Assembly (NCBI GenBank): GCA_031552735.1
Contig: JAVBMF010000012.1
Location: 44,404 to 108,403 of the forward strand
Source of the DNA: JAVBUY01 sp031552735
GTDB taxonomy: Bacteria > Bacillota > Clostridia > Christensenellales > Aristaeellaceae
Direction: 5' to 3'
DNA length: 64,000 nt
This document shows positions 33,802 through 43,273 of this stretch, piece after piece (position 1 is the first letter of the stretch; each line of letters starts with the position of its first letter). Under the pieces are notes generated by a model. It had not been told where the DNA came from. It saw only the letters and a program-made list of their open reading frames with translations, and searched no databases. The translations under genes and the position numbers were made by a program.

Positions 33802-33870
33802 GGCTTTTGTCTCCTTTTGAATGGTGTCTTGCAACCTCATTCTACCAGAGACTTTGGGCCATGTCTTTTT

Positions 33871-33904
33871 GACCCCTTTTCCTTTTTGCGAAACTTATTG
33901 TACC
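33871..33904 (-). repeat. Right terminal inverted repeat of the IS256-like element
   Basis: Reading inward on the minus strand: GGTACAATAAGTTTCGCAAA then AAGGAAAAGGGGTC, matching the left end in the core GCAAA-x-AGGAAA. Confidence 0.55.
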
Positions 33905-33996
33905 TTATCTGAATCTTTGCCGCCTGAGCGTGCCCTCAGGATCGGCATTTTAAGCCGCCAAAGGCGCCCCGATTCTTTTGCTGGGTCACGGGAGGC

Positions 33997-34025
33997 TTGT
34001 CGGATTCTACATAATAAGGTAAAAT
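33997..34025 (+). promoter_or_regulatory. Promoter of the TIR operon
   Basis: TTGTCG at 33997-34002 and TAAAAT at 34020-34025, 17-base spacing, about 45 bases before the ATG at 34078. It lies just outside the right end of the IS element. Confidence 0.65.
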
Positions 34026-34077
34026 AGGGAAAATAAGAGGCGTTTTTACCTGCACTTGCACGACAGGGGGGAAGCGC

Positions 34078-36798
34078 ATGTCGAAAAATCGGATGATCAT
34101 TGCGTGCGTCGGGCCGGAGAAGCTTTCCGGCAATGAGCAGCGCGGCTTGCAAAAGCGCATCAGCCTTGCGCTGGAGCCGCTGGGGACTGGGGCGGCGCTG
34201 GTGACCGGCGAGCCTGCTTGGCTGACCCGCATGGTGTGCCATGCGCTGCCGGGCAGCATGGTGACGCAGACGGGCGAAGGCGATTATCTGCTGGCCGTCT
34301 GGGATGGCGTTATGCGCCGCGGGGACGCGGTATGCGACGCCATCGAGATGTTCGTGGCTGCACATGGCCGCGAGAAGCTGCTGTCCGTCTTGGTGTCAGC
34401 GCGCCGCAACGCCGCCGCCGCCAAAGCGGGCGCGAGCGAGCAGGCGAGTTTTGCGCATGACATTCTGCTGTGCGCGACATCGCCCGAGGAATGCAAATTG
34501 GCCAAGCGCGTGGCACGCAGGCTGATGAAGCTGCGAGCGCCGCGCTCCGTCGAGCGCATGTCCGGCATTCGCAGGCTCAAGTCGGTGGCGCTGAGCCTAG
34601 CCCCCGAGCTGACGGCGCAGGATCGGGCAGCGATAGCGCAATCGCGCACACTCGGGGTGTTCTGCTCGCCCACCAGCAGGCTGGAGGAGAAAAACGACCA
34701 AGCGATTGACCAGTTCTGCGATGTGCGAGGACGCAAGCATGTGCAAGCAGTGCTGGTGGAAGGTGCCCCACAAAAAGTATTTCCGCCGCGCTTGCTAAAA
34801 GAGGAAACGTATCAAGACCCCAAGACCGGCGAGACCGTGGCGGTGACAGGAGAACCGCTTGCATCCAACTTTAGCGGCAAGGCGAAGTTTGGGCAGGAGA
34901 TTCTCCGCTTCGCTGCGCCGCTCTTTGGCTGCTCGTTTGATGACCTGTATCGCCGTCGCAGGCAGGAACGGCGTCGGCGGTGGGCGATTCTGCTGACTGT
35001 CGTGCTGGTGCTCGGCGGTTTGGTGGCAGCCGGACTATTGGAGCTGGCGCGGCAGGCGGTCGCCAGCGATACGATGGCCCAGGCGAACCAACAGCGCGCA
35101 CAGGAGCAGGCGGATGTGGCGGCGCAGAGAGCCGTCGATGCGCAAGCGCAGACAGAAGCGGCGGTGGCCAGCAGCAAAGAGGCGCTGAACGCGCAATCGA
35201 TGCGGTATGTGCGCGAGGCGCGTTTGGCGCAGGACGAGGGCAACGCGTTAAGCGCCATCGATCTGCTGCTCAAAACGCTGCCGACAGATATTGTGCAGCG
35301 CGAGGTGCTGCCGGACGCCGAGCAACTGTTCCGCTCGCTGCTCGGCTCGGGCGAGGTGTTCGCGGTATGGAGGCTGCCCGGCATGACCGATGCCCAAGTA
35401 GACGGAGAAACGCTATATAGTAAGGACGCGCAGGGGCGCGTGCAAGGCTACAATTTGCGCACGGGGCAGGCCTTGGGCGAGGTGCAGCGAACGCTGCCCC
35501 CTCTGCCCAAAGGAGAAGCGCGCACGCTGAATCTGGGCGATCGAATCTTTGCCATCGACAAGGTAGGCATGGCGAGCCTGACCGACGCGCAGGGCAACGC
35601 GCTGGATACCTTCCGCGCGCACGACGAGGCGGCAGGTTTGCTCGTTAGCGCGATGGATGGCAGGCGCGTCGTATCCAGCACACCGCGCGAAACCATCGTG
35701 TGGGGCGTGCTGCGCGGCAACGGGCGGCGCACCATGCAGGCGCACAAGGGCGCGGCTGCTGGGCTATGGGTAGGCGACGCACTGTTCGCCACCTGCGGCG
35801 ACGACGGCAAGGCGATTTTGTTCAACCTGGATGGCACGGTTCGCAGGACGCTGGACGCGAAAAGGCCGCTCTCTACCGTGGAGGTGCAAGAAGGCGTCCA
35901 CCGCGCGGTGCTGTGCAGCCAAGACGGCATGGTGAGCCTATGGGACATTATCACCGGGAAAAAGCTGTGGGAGACCCGCGTACAGCATGGCAAGGTCGCG
36001 CGCCTTTCACCGGATGGCAAGGCGGTGGTGGCTGGCTGGCGCGCGGATATGCGGGATGAACTGATGCAGGCAACAAACGGTGAAGGCGCGTCGTACCAAG
36101 CCGTACTGCTCAACGGCGACACAGGGAAAAAGATCGCTTCCTTTCCCTGCACCGGCGTGGCGTGGCTTGGCGAAATCTTTCGTGGGGATCAGTTTGTCAC
36201 CCTATGCATCCGCGAAGCGACATTCCGCTCCAGCAGCACGGGTGAGATACAAAGCGTCCGAACATATCAATATAACAACCGGAGCGCAGCGACGATTTCG
36301 CGCTTTGACCTGGTGTTCGGCTCTTTCGATTTCTCTTCCATCGACTCGAACGGGAAGTCATACGGCAGCGTGTACGAGCCGCACGCCAATCATACTTTTT
36401 TGATCCCTTCGCCTACGGATCGGCAGCAGTTTTTGAGCGCCTCTGCGGAGCGTACGGTGATGATTGACTTCCTGGACGATGCCCCGCACCCGCCACTTGA
36501 GCAGAAGTTCGAATATGTGAGAAACCATGCATACCGCTTTGTGGATCAGATCACCAGCTGCGCCTTCAATACGGACGGGCAATATGCGCTGGCGACCAGC
36601 CTAGATGGCACGGCGGTTGTGCTGGCGCAGAGCGGACCGATCCGCATCATCGACAACGGCGCGCCGATCCTCTGCGGGTATTTCCTGCGAGACACCTCGG
36701 CAGTGGTGACCGTCGATCAACAGGGGCGGGTGGCCCTGTGGCCCTTTGGTGATTTCGCGACAATTCGCGCGCGTGCAGAGGAGTTGATGCATCCATGA
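34078..36798 (+). CDS. Membrane protein with diverged TIR-like region and WD40-like repeats
   Basis: 906 residues. Order: an N-terminal domain of unknown type (1-180); a TIR-like region (about 186-290) recognisable by RTLGVFCSPTSR, the downstream FPPRLLKEE and the closing FDDLYRRRRQERRRR, a junction seen in bacterial TIR-TM-WD40 proteins; one transmembrane helix (about 302-323); an Ala/Gln-rich coiled coil (about 325-375); and a C-terminal beta-propeller-like region with VSLWDIITGKKLW and similar WD repeats. The Y-D-A-F-I-S-Y start of TIR is missing and the residue aligned with the catalytic Glu of the next protein is Ala209. It is probably a non-catalytic partner or sensor. Start ATG with GGGGGGAAG upstream. 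ATGA overlap with the next gene. Confidence 0.65.
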   Translation: MSKNRMIIACVGPEKLSGNEQRGLQKRISLALEPLGTGAALVTGEPAWLTRMVCHALPGSMVTQTGEGDYLLAVWDGVMRRGDAVCDAIEMFVAAHGREKLLSVLVSARRNAAAAKAGASEQASFAHDILLCATSPEECKLAKRVARRLMKLRAPRSVERMSGIRRLKSVALSLAPELTAQDRAAIAQSRTLGVFCSPTSRLEEKNDQAIDQFCDVRGRKHVQAVLVEGAPQKVFPPRLLKEETYQDPKTGETVAVTGEPLASNFSGKAKFGQEILRFAAPLFGCSFDDLYRRRRQERRRRWAILLTVVLVLGGLVAAGLLELARQAVASDTMAQANQQRAQEQADVAAQRAVDAQAQTEAAVASSKEALNAQSMRYVREARLAQDEGNALSAIDLLLKTLPTDIVQREVLPDAEQLFRSLLGSGEVFAVWRLPGMTDAQVDGETLYSKDAQGRVQGYNLRTGQALGEVQRTLPPLPKGEARTLNLGDRIFAIDKVGMASLTDAQGNALDTFRAHDEAAGLLVSAMDGRRVVSSTPRETIVWGVLRGNGRRTMQAHKGAAAGLWVGDALFATCGDDGKAILFNLDGTVRRTLDAKRPLSTVEVQEGVHRAVLCSQDGMVSLWDIITGKKLWETRVQHGKVARLSPDGKAVVAGWRADMRDELMQATNGEGASYQAVLLNGDTGKKIASFPCTGVAWLGEIFRGDQFVTLCIREATFRSSSTGEIQSVRTYQYNNRSAATISRFDLVFGSFDFSSIDSNGKSYGSVYEPHANHTFLIPSPTDRQQFLSASAERTVMIDFLDDAPHPPLEQKFEYVRNHAYRFVDQITSCAFNTDGQYALATSLDGTAVVLAQSGPIRIIDNGAPILCGYFLRDTSAVVTVDQQGRVALWPFGDFATIRARAEELMHP

Positions 36799-38915
36799 CG
36801 CAAACGGCACAAGGCGGCGCGCCGCAGTATGACGCATTTATCAGTTACCGGCATGTATCGCTGGATATTCAGGTGGCGCTGAAGTTGCACAAGATGCTGG
36901 AGAGCTTTCAACTGCCCGGCAAACAGATGCAAGAGACGGGCAGAAGGCAAAAGCAATTCCGCGTGTTCATGGATCAATGGGAGCTGCCGGTCACGTCGGA
37001 TTTGTTCGCTACCATTCAGGATGCGTTGCAAAACTCCAGCCGACTGCTGCTGATTTGCTCCAAGGAAACCCCCGCCTCGGTGTGGGTCGATCAGGAAGTT
37101 GTCACCTTTGCGCGCTTGCGCGGGTGGGAAAACATTATTCCGATTCTCATCGAAGGCACCGTCGAGACGTCGTTCCCAAAGCCGTTGCGCGATCACGGCG
37201 CGGAACGGTTTTTGAACATTTCCGGCCAGCCGGACGCCAAACACATTGTGCGTGAGATCGACCGCAACCGGGGCTGGGTTTGCGCGCACCTTGCTGGATG
37301 CGACGAGCGGACGCTTTCTAAATCCATGCATTGGCGCGACGCTTGGCGTGCGACGCTGCGCACAGCAGCCATTGTAGCCGCGCTGGCGGTGGTGTCGTTC
37401 TACTCGCTGCAATTGCGGCAGCAGGCGCTGGCAAGCCAAGCGGTGGCGGTCACGATGGAGACCCAAGCGAAGCAGAGTGAGGAACAGGCGCAGGAGCAGC
37501 AGCGCATCTATGAGGACGGTTTTGCGGCCGTTCAGCAGGCTCAAAAGAACAAGCAGGAAAACAACCTCTGGGAGCAGGTGGCTGCGGCGGAGGCTGAGGC
37601 ACGTGCATACAACGCGCTGCCTGCCATTGCGCACGCGAAGGAAATTCTGGCGCAGGCGGGGGATAACGAGACGATAAAGCACGCCGCCCATGCATTGATT
37701 GCGAAAGCGCAGCCAACGGGGCTGCTATCGCCGGTGTTTGTTTCGCCGGGCACGATGTCGGCGAACTTTACCCACGATGGCACCTATATGGTGACCTGCG
37801 CGCCCAATGGATTCCTCGAAAGCTATCCGACGGATACTTTTTTGCGCGCCGCGTGCTGGCGGGACGGCTGGCCCTGCGCGGCGCAGTTGCGCTCTTCGCC
37901 ATCCGGTTCGTTCATGGTTCTTGCGCAATGGACGAGGGATCTCGGCGTTTTGACATTGCTCGACCCCAAAACGCTGGAGCCGCATTACCAGTTTGAAAAC
38001 TACCCGGATCCGCCTAGCGGCTATAGTTTCTTGCCGGGCAGCAACACCATGTACTTTGGCTGGCGCGATGGCCACATCTACGCAGTCAATGTGGATGATA
38101 TAGGAAAAGGGATGACAGTGGTCACGCCGAAGGATGTTGAACCAGTTTCCGATTTGGTGATGCATCAGGACGGTGCGGTTGCGCTGAACCCCCATACATT
38201 TTTGATCTTTACCGGCCACTACGGCGGCCCCAACGATGAATTCACGCAGTATCTCTATCGGAAAGACGTGGCGGCACAGCTAGCGGCGGCGGAGGAAGAA
38301 GCTATCGCAAAGGCCGCTGCGGACAAAGCCGCAGGCAAGAAGCCAAAGAGCAAAAAAAAGAACGAACCCACGCCTGAGCCGCTCATGGACCGAAGTGGAA
38401 ACCTGCTCCCTTTAGGCGTGGAGCCTGTGGCAGAACTTCTTCCTGATGTCGCGGTATTTGAAAGCAGCGATGGCAAATGGCTGATGCTCCGCGGGGGGCA
38501 CAGAAGCCCGCAAGGCCCCCGAAACGTATACCTATACGATCGGGAGCAGGGCGCGCTGGTGTGGTCGTCCGGCGACGCCTTCTCGAGAGGCGTAAACTTT
38601 TCGGTCGATGGGCAATATGTGGTCATCTGTTACGAGGGCGTCATTGAAGTATTGTCCTGCGGTTCGTTTGAACGCACGTTCGCGCTGTATGGCCAGAAGG
38701 CCGGGGCGAAAGCGGCTGCGCTAAGCAAGGACAACAAGACGCTGCTGTATTCTGACGGGGCAACGCTAAAGATGATGGATCTCGCGACGCGGGAAGTCCT
38801 GGCATCCTTCGATGCCCATCAGGCGCCGATTCATGACATGACACTGTCCGACGATGGCAAGCTGGCGGTGACGGTGTCTGAAACAGAAGCGGTGGTGTGG
38901 CAATTGGGTCTGTGA
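36795..38915 (+). CDS. TIR-TM-WD40-like membrane protein with intact TIR motifs
   Basis: 706 residues. TIR domain at 10-150: YDAFISYRH (box 1, residues 12-20), a FRVFMDQWELP segment, LLLICSKETPASVWVDQE with the candidate NADase Glu101. Then one transmembrane helix (about 186-205), a Gln/Ala-rich coiled coil (205-275) and a WD40-like propeller (about 310-705: NFSVDGQYVVICYEG, LSDDGKLAVTVSETEAVVWQL), interrupted by a Lys-rich loop around KPKSKKKNEP. Bacterial TIR domains with this Glu usually cleave NAD or make signalling nucleotides, often in phage defence. The TIR is N-terminal to the single helix and so probably cytoplasmic; the topology of the propeller is unproven. It is translationally coupled to the preceding gene. 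Confidence 0.8.
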   Translation: MTQTAQGGAPQYDAFISYRHVSLDIQVALKLHKMLESFQLPGKQMQETGRRQKQFRVFMDQWELPVTSDLFATIQDALQNSSRLLLICSKETPASVWVDQEVVTFARLRGWENIIPILIEGTVETSFPKPLRDHGAERFLNISGQPDAKHIVREIDRNRGWVCAHLAGCDERTLSKSMHWRDAWRATLRTAAIVAALAVVSFYSLQLRQQALASQAVAVTMETQAKQSEEQAQEQQRIYEDGFAAVQQAQKNKQENNLWEQVAAAEAEARAYNALPAIAHAKEILAQAGDNETIKHAAHALIAKAQPTGLLSPVFVSPGTMSANFTHDGTYMVTCAPNGFLESYPTDTFLRAACWRDGWPCAAQLRSSPSGSFMVLAQWTRDLGVLTLLDPKTLEPHYQFENYPDPPSGYSFLPGSNTMYFGWRDGHIYAVNVDDIGKGMTVVTPKDVEPVSDLVMHQDGAVALNPHTFLIFTGHYGGPNDEFTQYLYRKDVAAQLAAAEEEAIAKAAADKAAGKKPKSKKKNEPTPEPLMDRSGNLLPLGVEPVAELLPDVAVFESSDGKWLMLRGGHRSPQGPRNVYLYDREQGALVWSSGDAFSRGVNFSVDGQYVVICYEGVIEVLSCGSFERTFALYGQKAGAKAAALSKDNKTLLYSDGATLKMMDLATREVLASFDAHQAPIHDMTLSDDGKLAVTVSETEAVVWQLGL

Positions 38916-39174
38916 ATCCGCGCGGCGTGCGCGATACCTATCCGCGACAAGGCGATTCCCTTCATGACATACAAGGTTCGGATTTGTAGTGCCTCGACGC
39001 GGCCCACTCAAGGATGACCGCTTGATCTTTTGCTCGCGCCTGTTCGTGGCGGTGAAGGAATGGATGCAATCCCCTTATCCGTCTGTTCCTGAAAAATTAA
39101 ATCAAGCAAAAGACGCGGTATCATCATTTTTACCGTATCGTATTTGTTGACGGCGCTAAGCGGTGTGCGATTTC

Positions 39175-40125
39175 TCACAGCGACTCGGGCGTAATTTCCT
39201 CTGGACTGAGAATCAGGCGATGCGGCAAATTCTTTTCGCCATCCAAAATGCGCAGCGCGTACTCAATCGCTTGGCTGCCGCCTGTCGGGCAAAAAAATGT
39301 TGCTTGCAAAATGCCTTGGCGCACCAAATCCTTGCCGCCACCCGGCCCGTCCAGTCCATCTACACCCACAAAGCGTACATTGAGCACGCGCAGTTTGCCC
39401 ACCGCCAGATACGCGCCATAGGCCATCGCGTCGTTCTGCGCAAACACCACATCAATGGCTTGCTGTACGCTTAGATATTCCTTCATGCGGTCTTCGGCGC
39501 GATCCTGCATCCAATCCGCCACGAGGCGACCGGTGATCGTAATCTGCCGATGATCCTTCAGCGCATCGGAAAACCCGCGCGAGCGCTCCTCCACCGGCGG
39601 CGAGTTCTCCACGCCTAAGATTTCTATCACATGTCCGCCCTGCTCACCCAGCATATCGGCCACGCGCTTGCCCGCCAATTCACCGATGCGGTAGTTATTT
39701 GGGCCGATGAACAGCGTATATTCCTCGCCCTGCACGTCGCGGTCGAGCACGATCACCGGTATCTGCTGAAAAACCTCGCTGATCACCGGGCGCAGCGCCT
39801 CGGAATCGTTGGGGGATATCACCAGCAGATCAATGCCGTAGCCCATCAGCATGCGAACATCCTCGATCTGATGCGCGGTGTTTTGCGTCGCGTCGGTAAA
39901 GATCACCCGGATATTGTCGTGTTGTGCCGCCTCGGCCTGTATTTCGCGGTTCATGGTGATGCGCCAAGGCTCGGTCAGGTTGGCCTGGCTCATGCCGATC
40001 AGGTACTGCACCGGCGCCGGGCGCTGTTCCTCGACGCGCAGTGTGCTGGAAAAGCGGCTTAGCGCATAGACCGCCAGGGCCGCCACAGCGACCACCAGCG
40101 CCAGCGTGATGATGGTTTTTCTCAT
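39175..40125 (-). CDS. Membrane-anchored sugar-binding protein, sensory partner of the kinase
   Basis: 316 residues. A type 1 periplasmic binding fold (Peripla_BP_4) with QYLIGMSQANLTEPWRITMN, DLLVISPNDSEAL, VIVLDRDVQGEEY and VFAQNDAMAYGAYLA. The N-terminal hydrophobic helix (residues 4-22) has no cleavage site or lipobox, so the protein is likely anchored. It overlaps the response regulator (ATGA) and shares its N-terminal motif with the transporter's own binding protein at 43274, so the two are paralogues. By analogy with the XylFII-LytS-YesN system of Clostridium beijerinckii, it probably senses the sugar and controls the kinase rather than feeding the transporter. Confidence 0.82.
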   Translation of the reverse strand: MRKTIITLALVVAVAALAVYALSRFSSTLRVEEQRPAPVQYLIGMSQANLTEPWRITMNREIQAEAAQHDNIRVIFTDATQNTAHQIEDVRMLMGYGIDLLVISPNDSEALRPVISEVFQQIPVIVLDRDVQGEEYTLFIGPNNYRIGELAGKRVADMLGEQGGHVIEILGVENSPPVEERSRGFSDALKDHRQITITGRLVADWMQDRAEDRMKEYLSVQQAIDVVFAQNDAMAYGAYLAVGKLRVLNVRFVGVDGLDGPGGGKDLVRQGILQATFFCPTGGSQAIEYALRILDGEKNLPHRLILSPEEITPESL

Positions 40126-41318
40126 TTGCCCTTCTCCTCGCTGCGGTACTCATTGGGCGACACGCCCAGCAGCTTCTTGAACGCGGCGCTAAAGTAATGC
40201 GGCGTTGCGTAGCCGACCTCCAGCGAAATGTCTCGAAGCTTCCGCTCGCTATGTTGCATCATTTGCACCGCGCGGTGGATGCGCATGGCCGTCAGGTATT
40301 TGGCGAAGGATGTGCCCATCTCGCGCTTCATCAGTTTGCTCAAGTAGGTTGGATGCACCCCAGCGGCCTGCGCCACTTCGTCCAGCCCCAGATCCACCTT
40401 GGCGAGGTGCGCATCGATATATTTCCGTGCGATTTCCACTGCGGGCGATCCATCCATGTGCCCCGTCAGCTTCTCGATGAGCCGGTCATACACTGCATCA
40501 ATCCTACCGAATGTGTCCGTGTGATCCCACGCCACCTCGGTCTTGACCGCAAGCTCGCGCTCGATGGTATCAACCAGCGTGTCCATCAGTGCCTGCATCT
40601 GTCCTGCGTTGGCATCGCACAGCAACAGCACATTGCCGCGCTCGTCACAAAACCAGTGCGCGCTATTCAGTTCAGCTAAGCGCTCGCGCAGCACATCGGT
40701 CAACACCAACTGGCGCATCAGGTCGTCCCAGGGCTTCATGAGCAAGTCCGGTGTGCGCACCGCCACCATCAGCAGTACAATGTGCGACATCGGCGGCACG
40801 TTGAAATACGCCAATTGTTCGATGATTTCCGCCTCGGTCCACTGTCCGGCGATCATGTCGCGCAGGAATTGTTCCAGCAGGTATTCTCGCCGCCGTGATA
40901 ACTGTTTAAGCGCCCACTCATAATGCCGATTGTGCGCCGTCACGCGCGACAGCTCATCTAGGCAGCCTTGCAGCGCAGCCTTGAGTTCCTCCACTTCCAC
41001 AGGCTTGAGCAAATAGGCCTGCACGCCCAGTGCCACCGCGCTTCGGGCGTATTCAAATTCCTCGTATCCGGTCACGACGATAATGCGCGCCTCCTGGTTG
41101 CTCTGGCGCAGTTGCTCAATAAAGGCCAAGCCGCTGACAAAGGGCATGTTGATATCCACCAGCAGAATGTCCGGGCGCACCTGCTCGCAGACATGCATAG
41201 CCTCCAGCCCATCCTGCGCCTCGCCCACCACAGTCACCGGCAAGCCCATGCGCTCGATTTCGGCGCGCAATCCGCGGCGAATCTTTGCTTCATCGTCGGC
41301 AATCACAATTTTCCACAT
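40122..41318 (-). CDS. YesN-type response regulator with AraC DNA-binding domain
   Basis: About 398 residues. Receiver domain (1-120) with acidic pocket Asp8-Asp9, phosphoacceptor Asp55 in LLVDINMP, and Lys of the YLLKPVE motif. A linker domain of about 170 residues follows and then a C-terminal AraC-type double HTH (GLDEVAQAAGVHPTYLSKLM and LRDISLEVGYATPHYFSAAFK). Such regulators activate sugar transport operons, here most likely the rbs-type genes upstream. Start is either ATG 41318 (AGGG 8 bases upstream, preferred) or GTG 41327 in the kinase stop (GTGA). Confidence 0.92.
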   Translation of the reverse strand: MWKIVIADDEAKIRRGLRAEIERMGLPVTVVGEAQDGLEAMHVCEQVRPDILLVDINMPFVSGLAFIEQLRQSNQEARIIVVTGYEEFEYARSAVALGVQAYLLKPVEVEELKAALQGCLDELSRVTAHNRHYEWALKQLSRRREYLLEQFLRDMIAGQWTEAEIIEQLAYFNVPPMSHIVLLMVAVRTPDLLMKPWDDLMRQLVLTDVLRERLAELNSAHWFCDERGNVLLLCDANAGQMQALMDTLVDTIERELAVKTEVAWDHTDTFGRIDAVYDRLIEKLTGHMDGSPAVEIARKYIDAHLAKVDLGLDEVAQAAGVHPTYLSKLMKREMGTSFAKYLTAMRIHRAVQMMQHSERKLRDISLEVGYATPHYFSAAFKKLLGVSPNEYRSEEKGK

Positions 41319-41323
41319 GCTGC

Positions 41324-43165
41324 TCACCCTTTTTCCTCGGTCTCATCGTCTTGCATCCACGTCTGTTGCAGCAGCCGCTCGTCTCCCTCCAGCAACGCCG
41401 GATGCACGATGCGCGCGGTGACGCCGCCGTCCTCGTTCAGCGAGAAGCTCAGCCCATAGGCGTCGCCATAGGAAAGCCGGATGCGGTCATTGACATTGTA
41501 GATACCATAGCCATGCTCGTACTGCGTATTGCGCGAGGCACGCAGGTCCGCGTTGAGTTGCGCGCATTTTTCTTCGCTCATACCCACGCCGTTGTCGCGC
41601 ACATAGATGATCAGCCTGTCGTCCTCCAGCGTCACGCGAATGTCGATATGTCCGGCGCCGCGCTTCTGCTTGATGCCGTGATAGATCGCGTTTTCCACCA
41701 GCGGCTGCAAAATCAGCTTATTGACGCGATACGGCGGGCAACGCGGATCGACGTCCAAGGAATAGGTGAGTTTTTCTTCATATCGCACTTGCTGGATGTA
41801 GAGATAGCAGTACACGTGCTCGATTTCCTCGGCCACCGAGATAATATCCTTGCCGCGGCTTAGGGCGATACGGAACAGCTTGGTCAGCGCGGTGATCATC
41901 TTGGAGATTTCGGTCGCGCCGCGCTCCTCGGCCATCCAGCGGATGGTGTCCAGCGTATTGTATAGGAAGTGTGGCTTGATCTGCGCTTGCAGCGTCTTGA
42001 TCTCCGCCTCACGCTTTTGCCTCTGTTCAATGTAGATCATGCGCAGCAGCGTGCGCACCTTGTCCATCATTTTGTTAAAGCTGGTGCCCAACTGCGCAAT
42101 TTCGCCATGGTAGCGTGAGGTCTCGAAGCGGACGTTCAGGTTTCCCTCCTCGGCCTCGTACATGCGCTTGCGCAATAAACTGATCGGGTTGGTAAACGAC
42201 GCGGAAAAGGTAAACGCCGTCAGCGTCGCCACCAAGATGGCTATGAGTGCGATCATCAGCGAATACCGGCGCAACTGCTGCACCGGTTCGAGCACTTCGC
42301 CGCTCTGGAACGCGCCGACCATGCGCCAGTCCGTCACGGAGGAATGCGCGACCATCAACTGATAGCGCTCCTGCTCGACGGTGTGGATGCTGGCTGCCTG
42401 GACGTTTTCCTCGTCGATCCACTCGCCACGGATGCGATATACCGATGGATTGACCGGCGCGTAGACGATCTCGCCGCGCTCGTCCATCACGAAGATGTAC
42501 CCGCTCTTGCCCAGCGTCAAATCCTTGATGTGGTTTTCGATCACTTTCAGCTGCATATCCACGCAGATCACGCCCAAGATGTCGCCATTGTCGGGGTCCT
42601 TGATCGCGCTGACCACCGACACGATGTCGTTGGTGCTGTAATTGCGGTAGTTCCGGATGTTGCGGCCGATCGGCTTGCTGATGAGCAGCCGGTCTCCGCC
42701 CTGCGCCACCGCCTGCTGATACCAGCTCTCCTCCACCAGCGGATAGCGCGCGATGCGGTACATTTCATTGGAGATATACAGATCGTGCGCATTGACGATC
42801 AGGATGCCGCCGACCAACTCGGGATTGGCCTGCACATAGTTGTACATGCGCAAGCGCGCGTTGGTCTCGCTATCGATGCGCCGAGGCGAATAAAAGTTGT
42901 CGATGCGCAAAAAATCGAGCACCGCTTCATCTTTGGACAGGTAATCGATGATCTGGTCGATGGTGTGTACGTTGTGGTCGATGTTGATCTGTACCTGTTT
43001 GAGCATTTGCGTGGTATATCGGGTGGCCTGTTCGTCGATGGCCTGCGCGTAATAGTAATTGCCAAAGAAGGTCATGAACGACAGCGGAATCAAGATCAGC
43101 AGGATCATATAGATCAGCAACTGAACCCGAAGCGTCTTTATCCATTGCCGCTTTTCGTTCTTCAC
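41324..43165 (-). CDS. YesM/LytS-type sensor histidine kinase
   Basis: About 613 residues. TM1 near residues 13-33, a large extracellular Cache-type sensor domain (about 35-290), TM2 near 300-320, HAMP, then the His_kinase domain with the phosphorylated His near residue 397 in IKPHFLYNTLDTIRW and an HATPase with NAIYHG and VRDNGVGM. I choose GTG at 43163-43165 because AAAGGAGG lies 7 bases before it; the ATG at 43186 is only 2 bases from its own AGGAG. Its Cache domain may bind the anchored sugar-binding protein of the same operon. Confidence 0.92.
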   Translation of the reverse strand: MKNEKRQWIKTLRVQLLIYMILLILIPLSFMTFFGNYYYAQAIDEQATRYTTQMLKQVQINIDHNVHTIDQIIDYLSKDEAVLDFLRIDNFYSPRRIDSETNARLRMYNYVQANPELVGGILIVNAHDLYISNEMYRIARYPLVEESWYQQAVAQGGDRLLISKPIGRNIRNYRNYSTNDIVSVVSAIKDPDNGDILGVICVDMQLKVIENHIKDLTLGKSGYIFVMDERGEIVYAPVNPSVYRIRGEWIDEENVQAASIHTVEQERYQLMVAHSSVTDWRMVGAFQSGEVLEPVQQLRRYSLMIALIAILVATLTAFTFSASFTNPISLLRKRMYEAEEGNLNVRFETSRYHGEIAQLGTSFNKMMDKVRTLLRMIYIEQRQKREAEIKTLQAQIKPHFLYNTLDTIRWMAEERGATEISKMITALTKLFRIALSRGKDIISVAEEIEHVYCYLYIQQVRYEEKLTYSLDVDPRCPPYRVNKLILQPLVENAIYHGIKQKRGAGHIDIRVTLEDDRLIIYVRDNGVGMSEEKCAQLNADLRASRNTQYEHGYGIYNVNDRIRLSYGDAYGLSFSLNEDGGVTARIVHPALLEGDERLLQQTWMQDDETEEKG

Positions 43166-43221
43166 GCGCGCGCCTCCTTTGTTCATCGCTCCTATTTTAT
43201 CATAACCCGCGCGAAATGGAA

Positions 43222-43251
43222 GACGCCGAAGGGGTAAACCCCTCCGGCGTC
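43222..43251 (-). terminator. Hairpin between the sugar-binding gene and the kinase gene
   Basis: A 13-bp stem with a TTTA loop (GACGCCG...CGGCGTC) lies 22 bases after the binding-protein stop on the minus strand. The downstream T run is poor (TTCCATTTC), so it may attenuate rather than stop transcription into the kinase gene, or protect the mRNA end. Confidence 0.6.
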
Positions 43252-43273
43252 CCCATAGAAAAGGGAAGTTAGC

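Larger units (their letters stand above)
32561..33904 (-). mobile_element. IS256-family insertion sequence, decayed
   Basis: About 1.34 kb, the normal size for the family. It contains one mutator-type transposase gene on the minus strand and is bounded by imperfect inverted repeats at 32561-32594 and 33871-33904. No matching target duplication was seen in the immediate flanks (ATCGAGGCGC on the left, TTATCTGAAT on the right), consistent with an old insertion or rearranged flanks. It sits between the polysaccharide locus and the TIR operon. Confidence 0.75.

Noticed and set aside
34078..38915. Idea that the TIR pair belongs to a known Thoeris or CBASS locus
   Set aside because: No SIR2/ThsA-like or cyclase gene lies on either side; neighbours are an IS element and sugar-sensing genes.
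38916..39174. Gap between the TIR operon and the sugar sensor genes examined for an extra small gene or RNA
   Set aside because: No ribosome site, terminator or motif that I could support.
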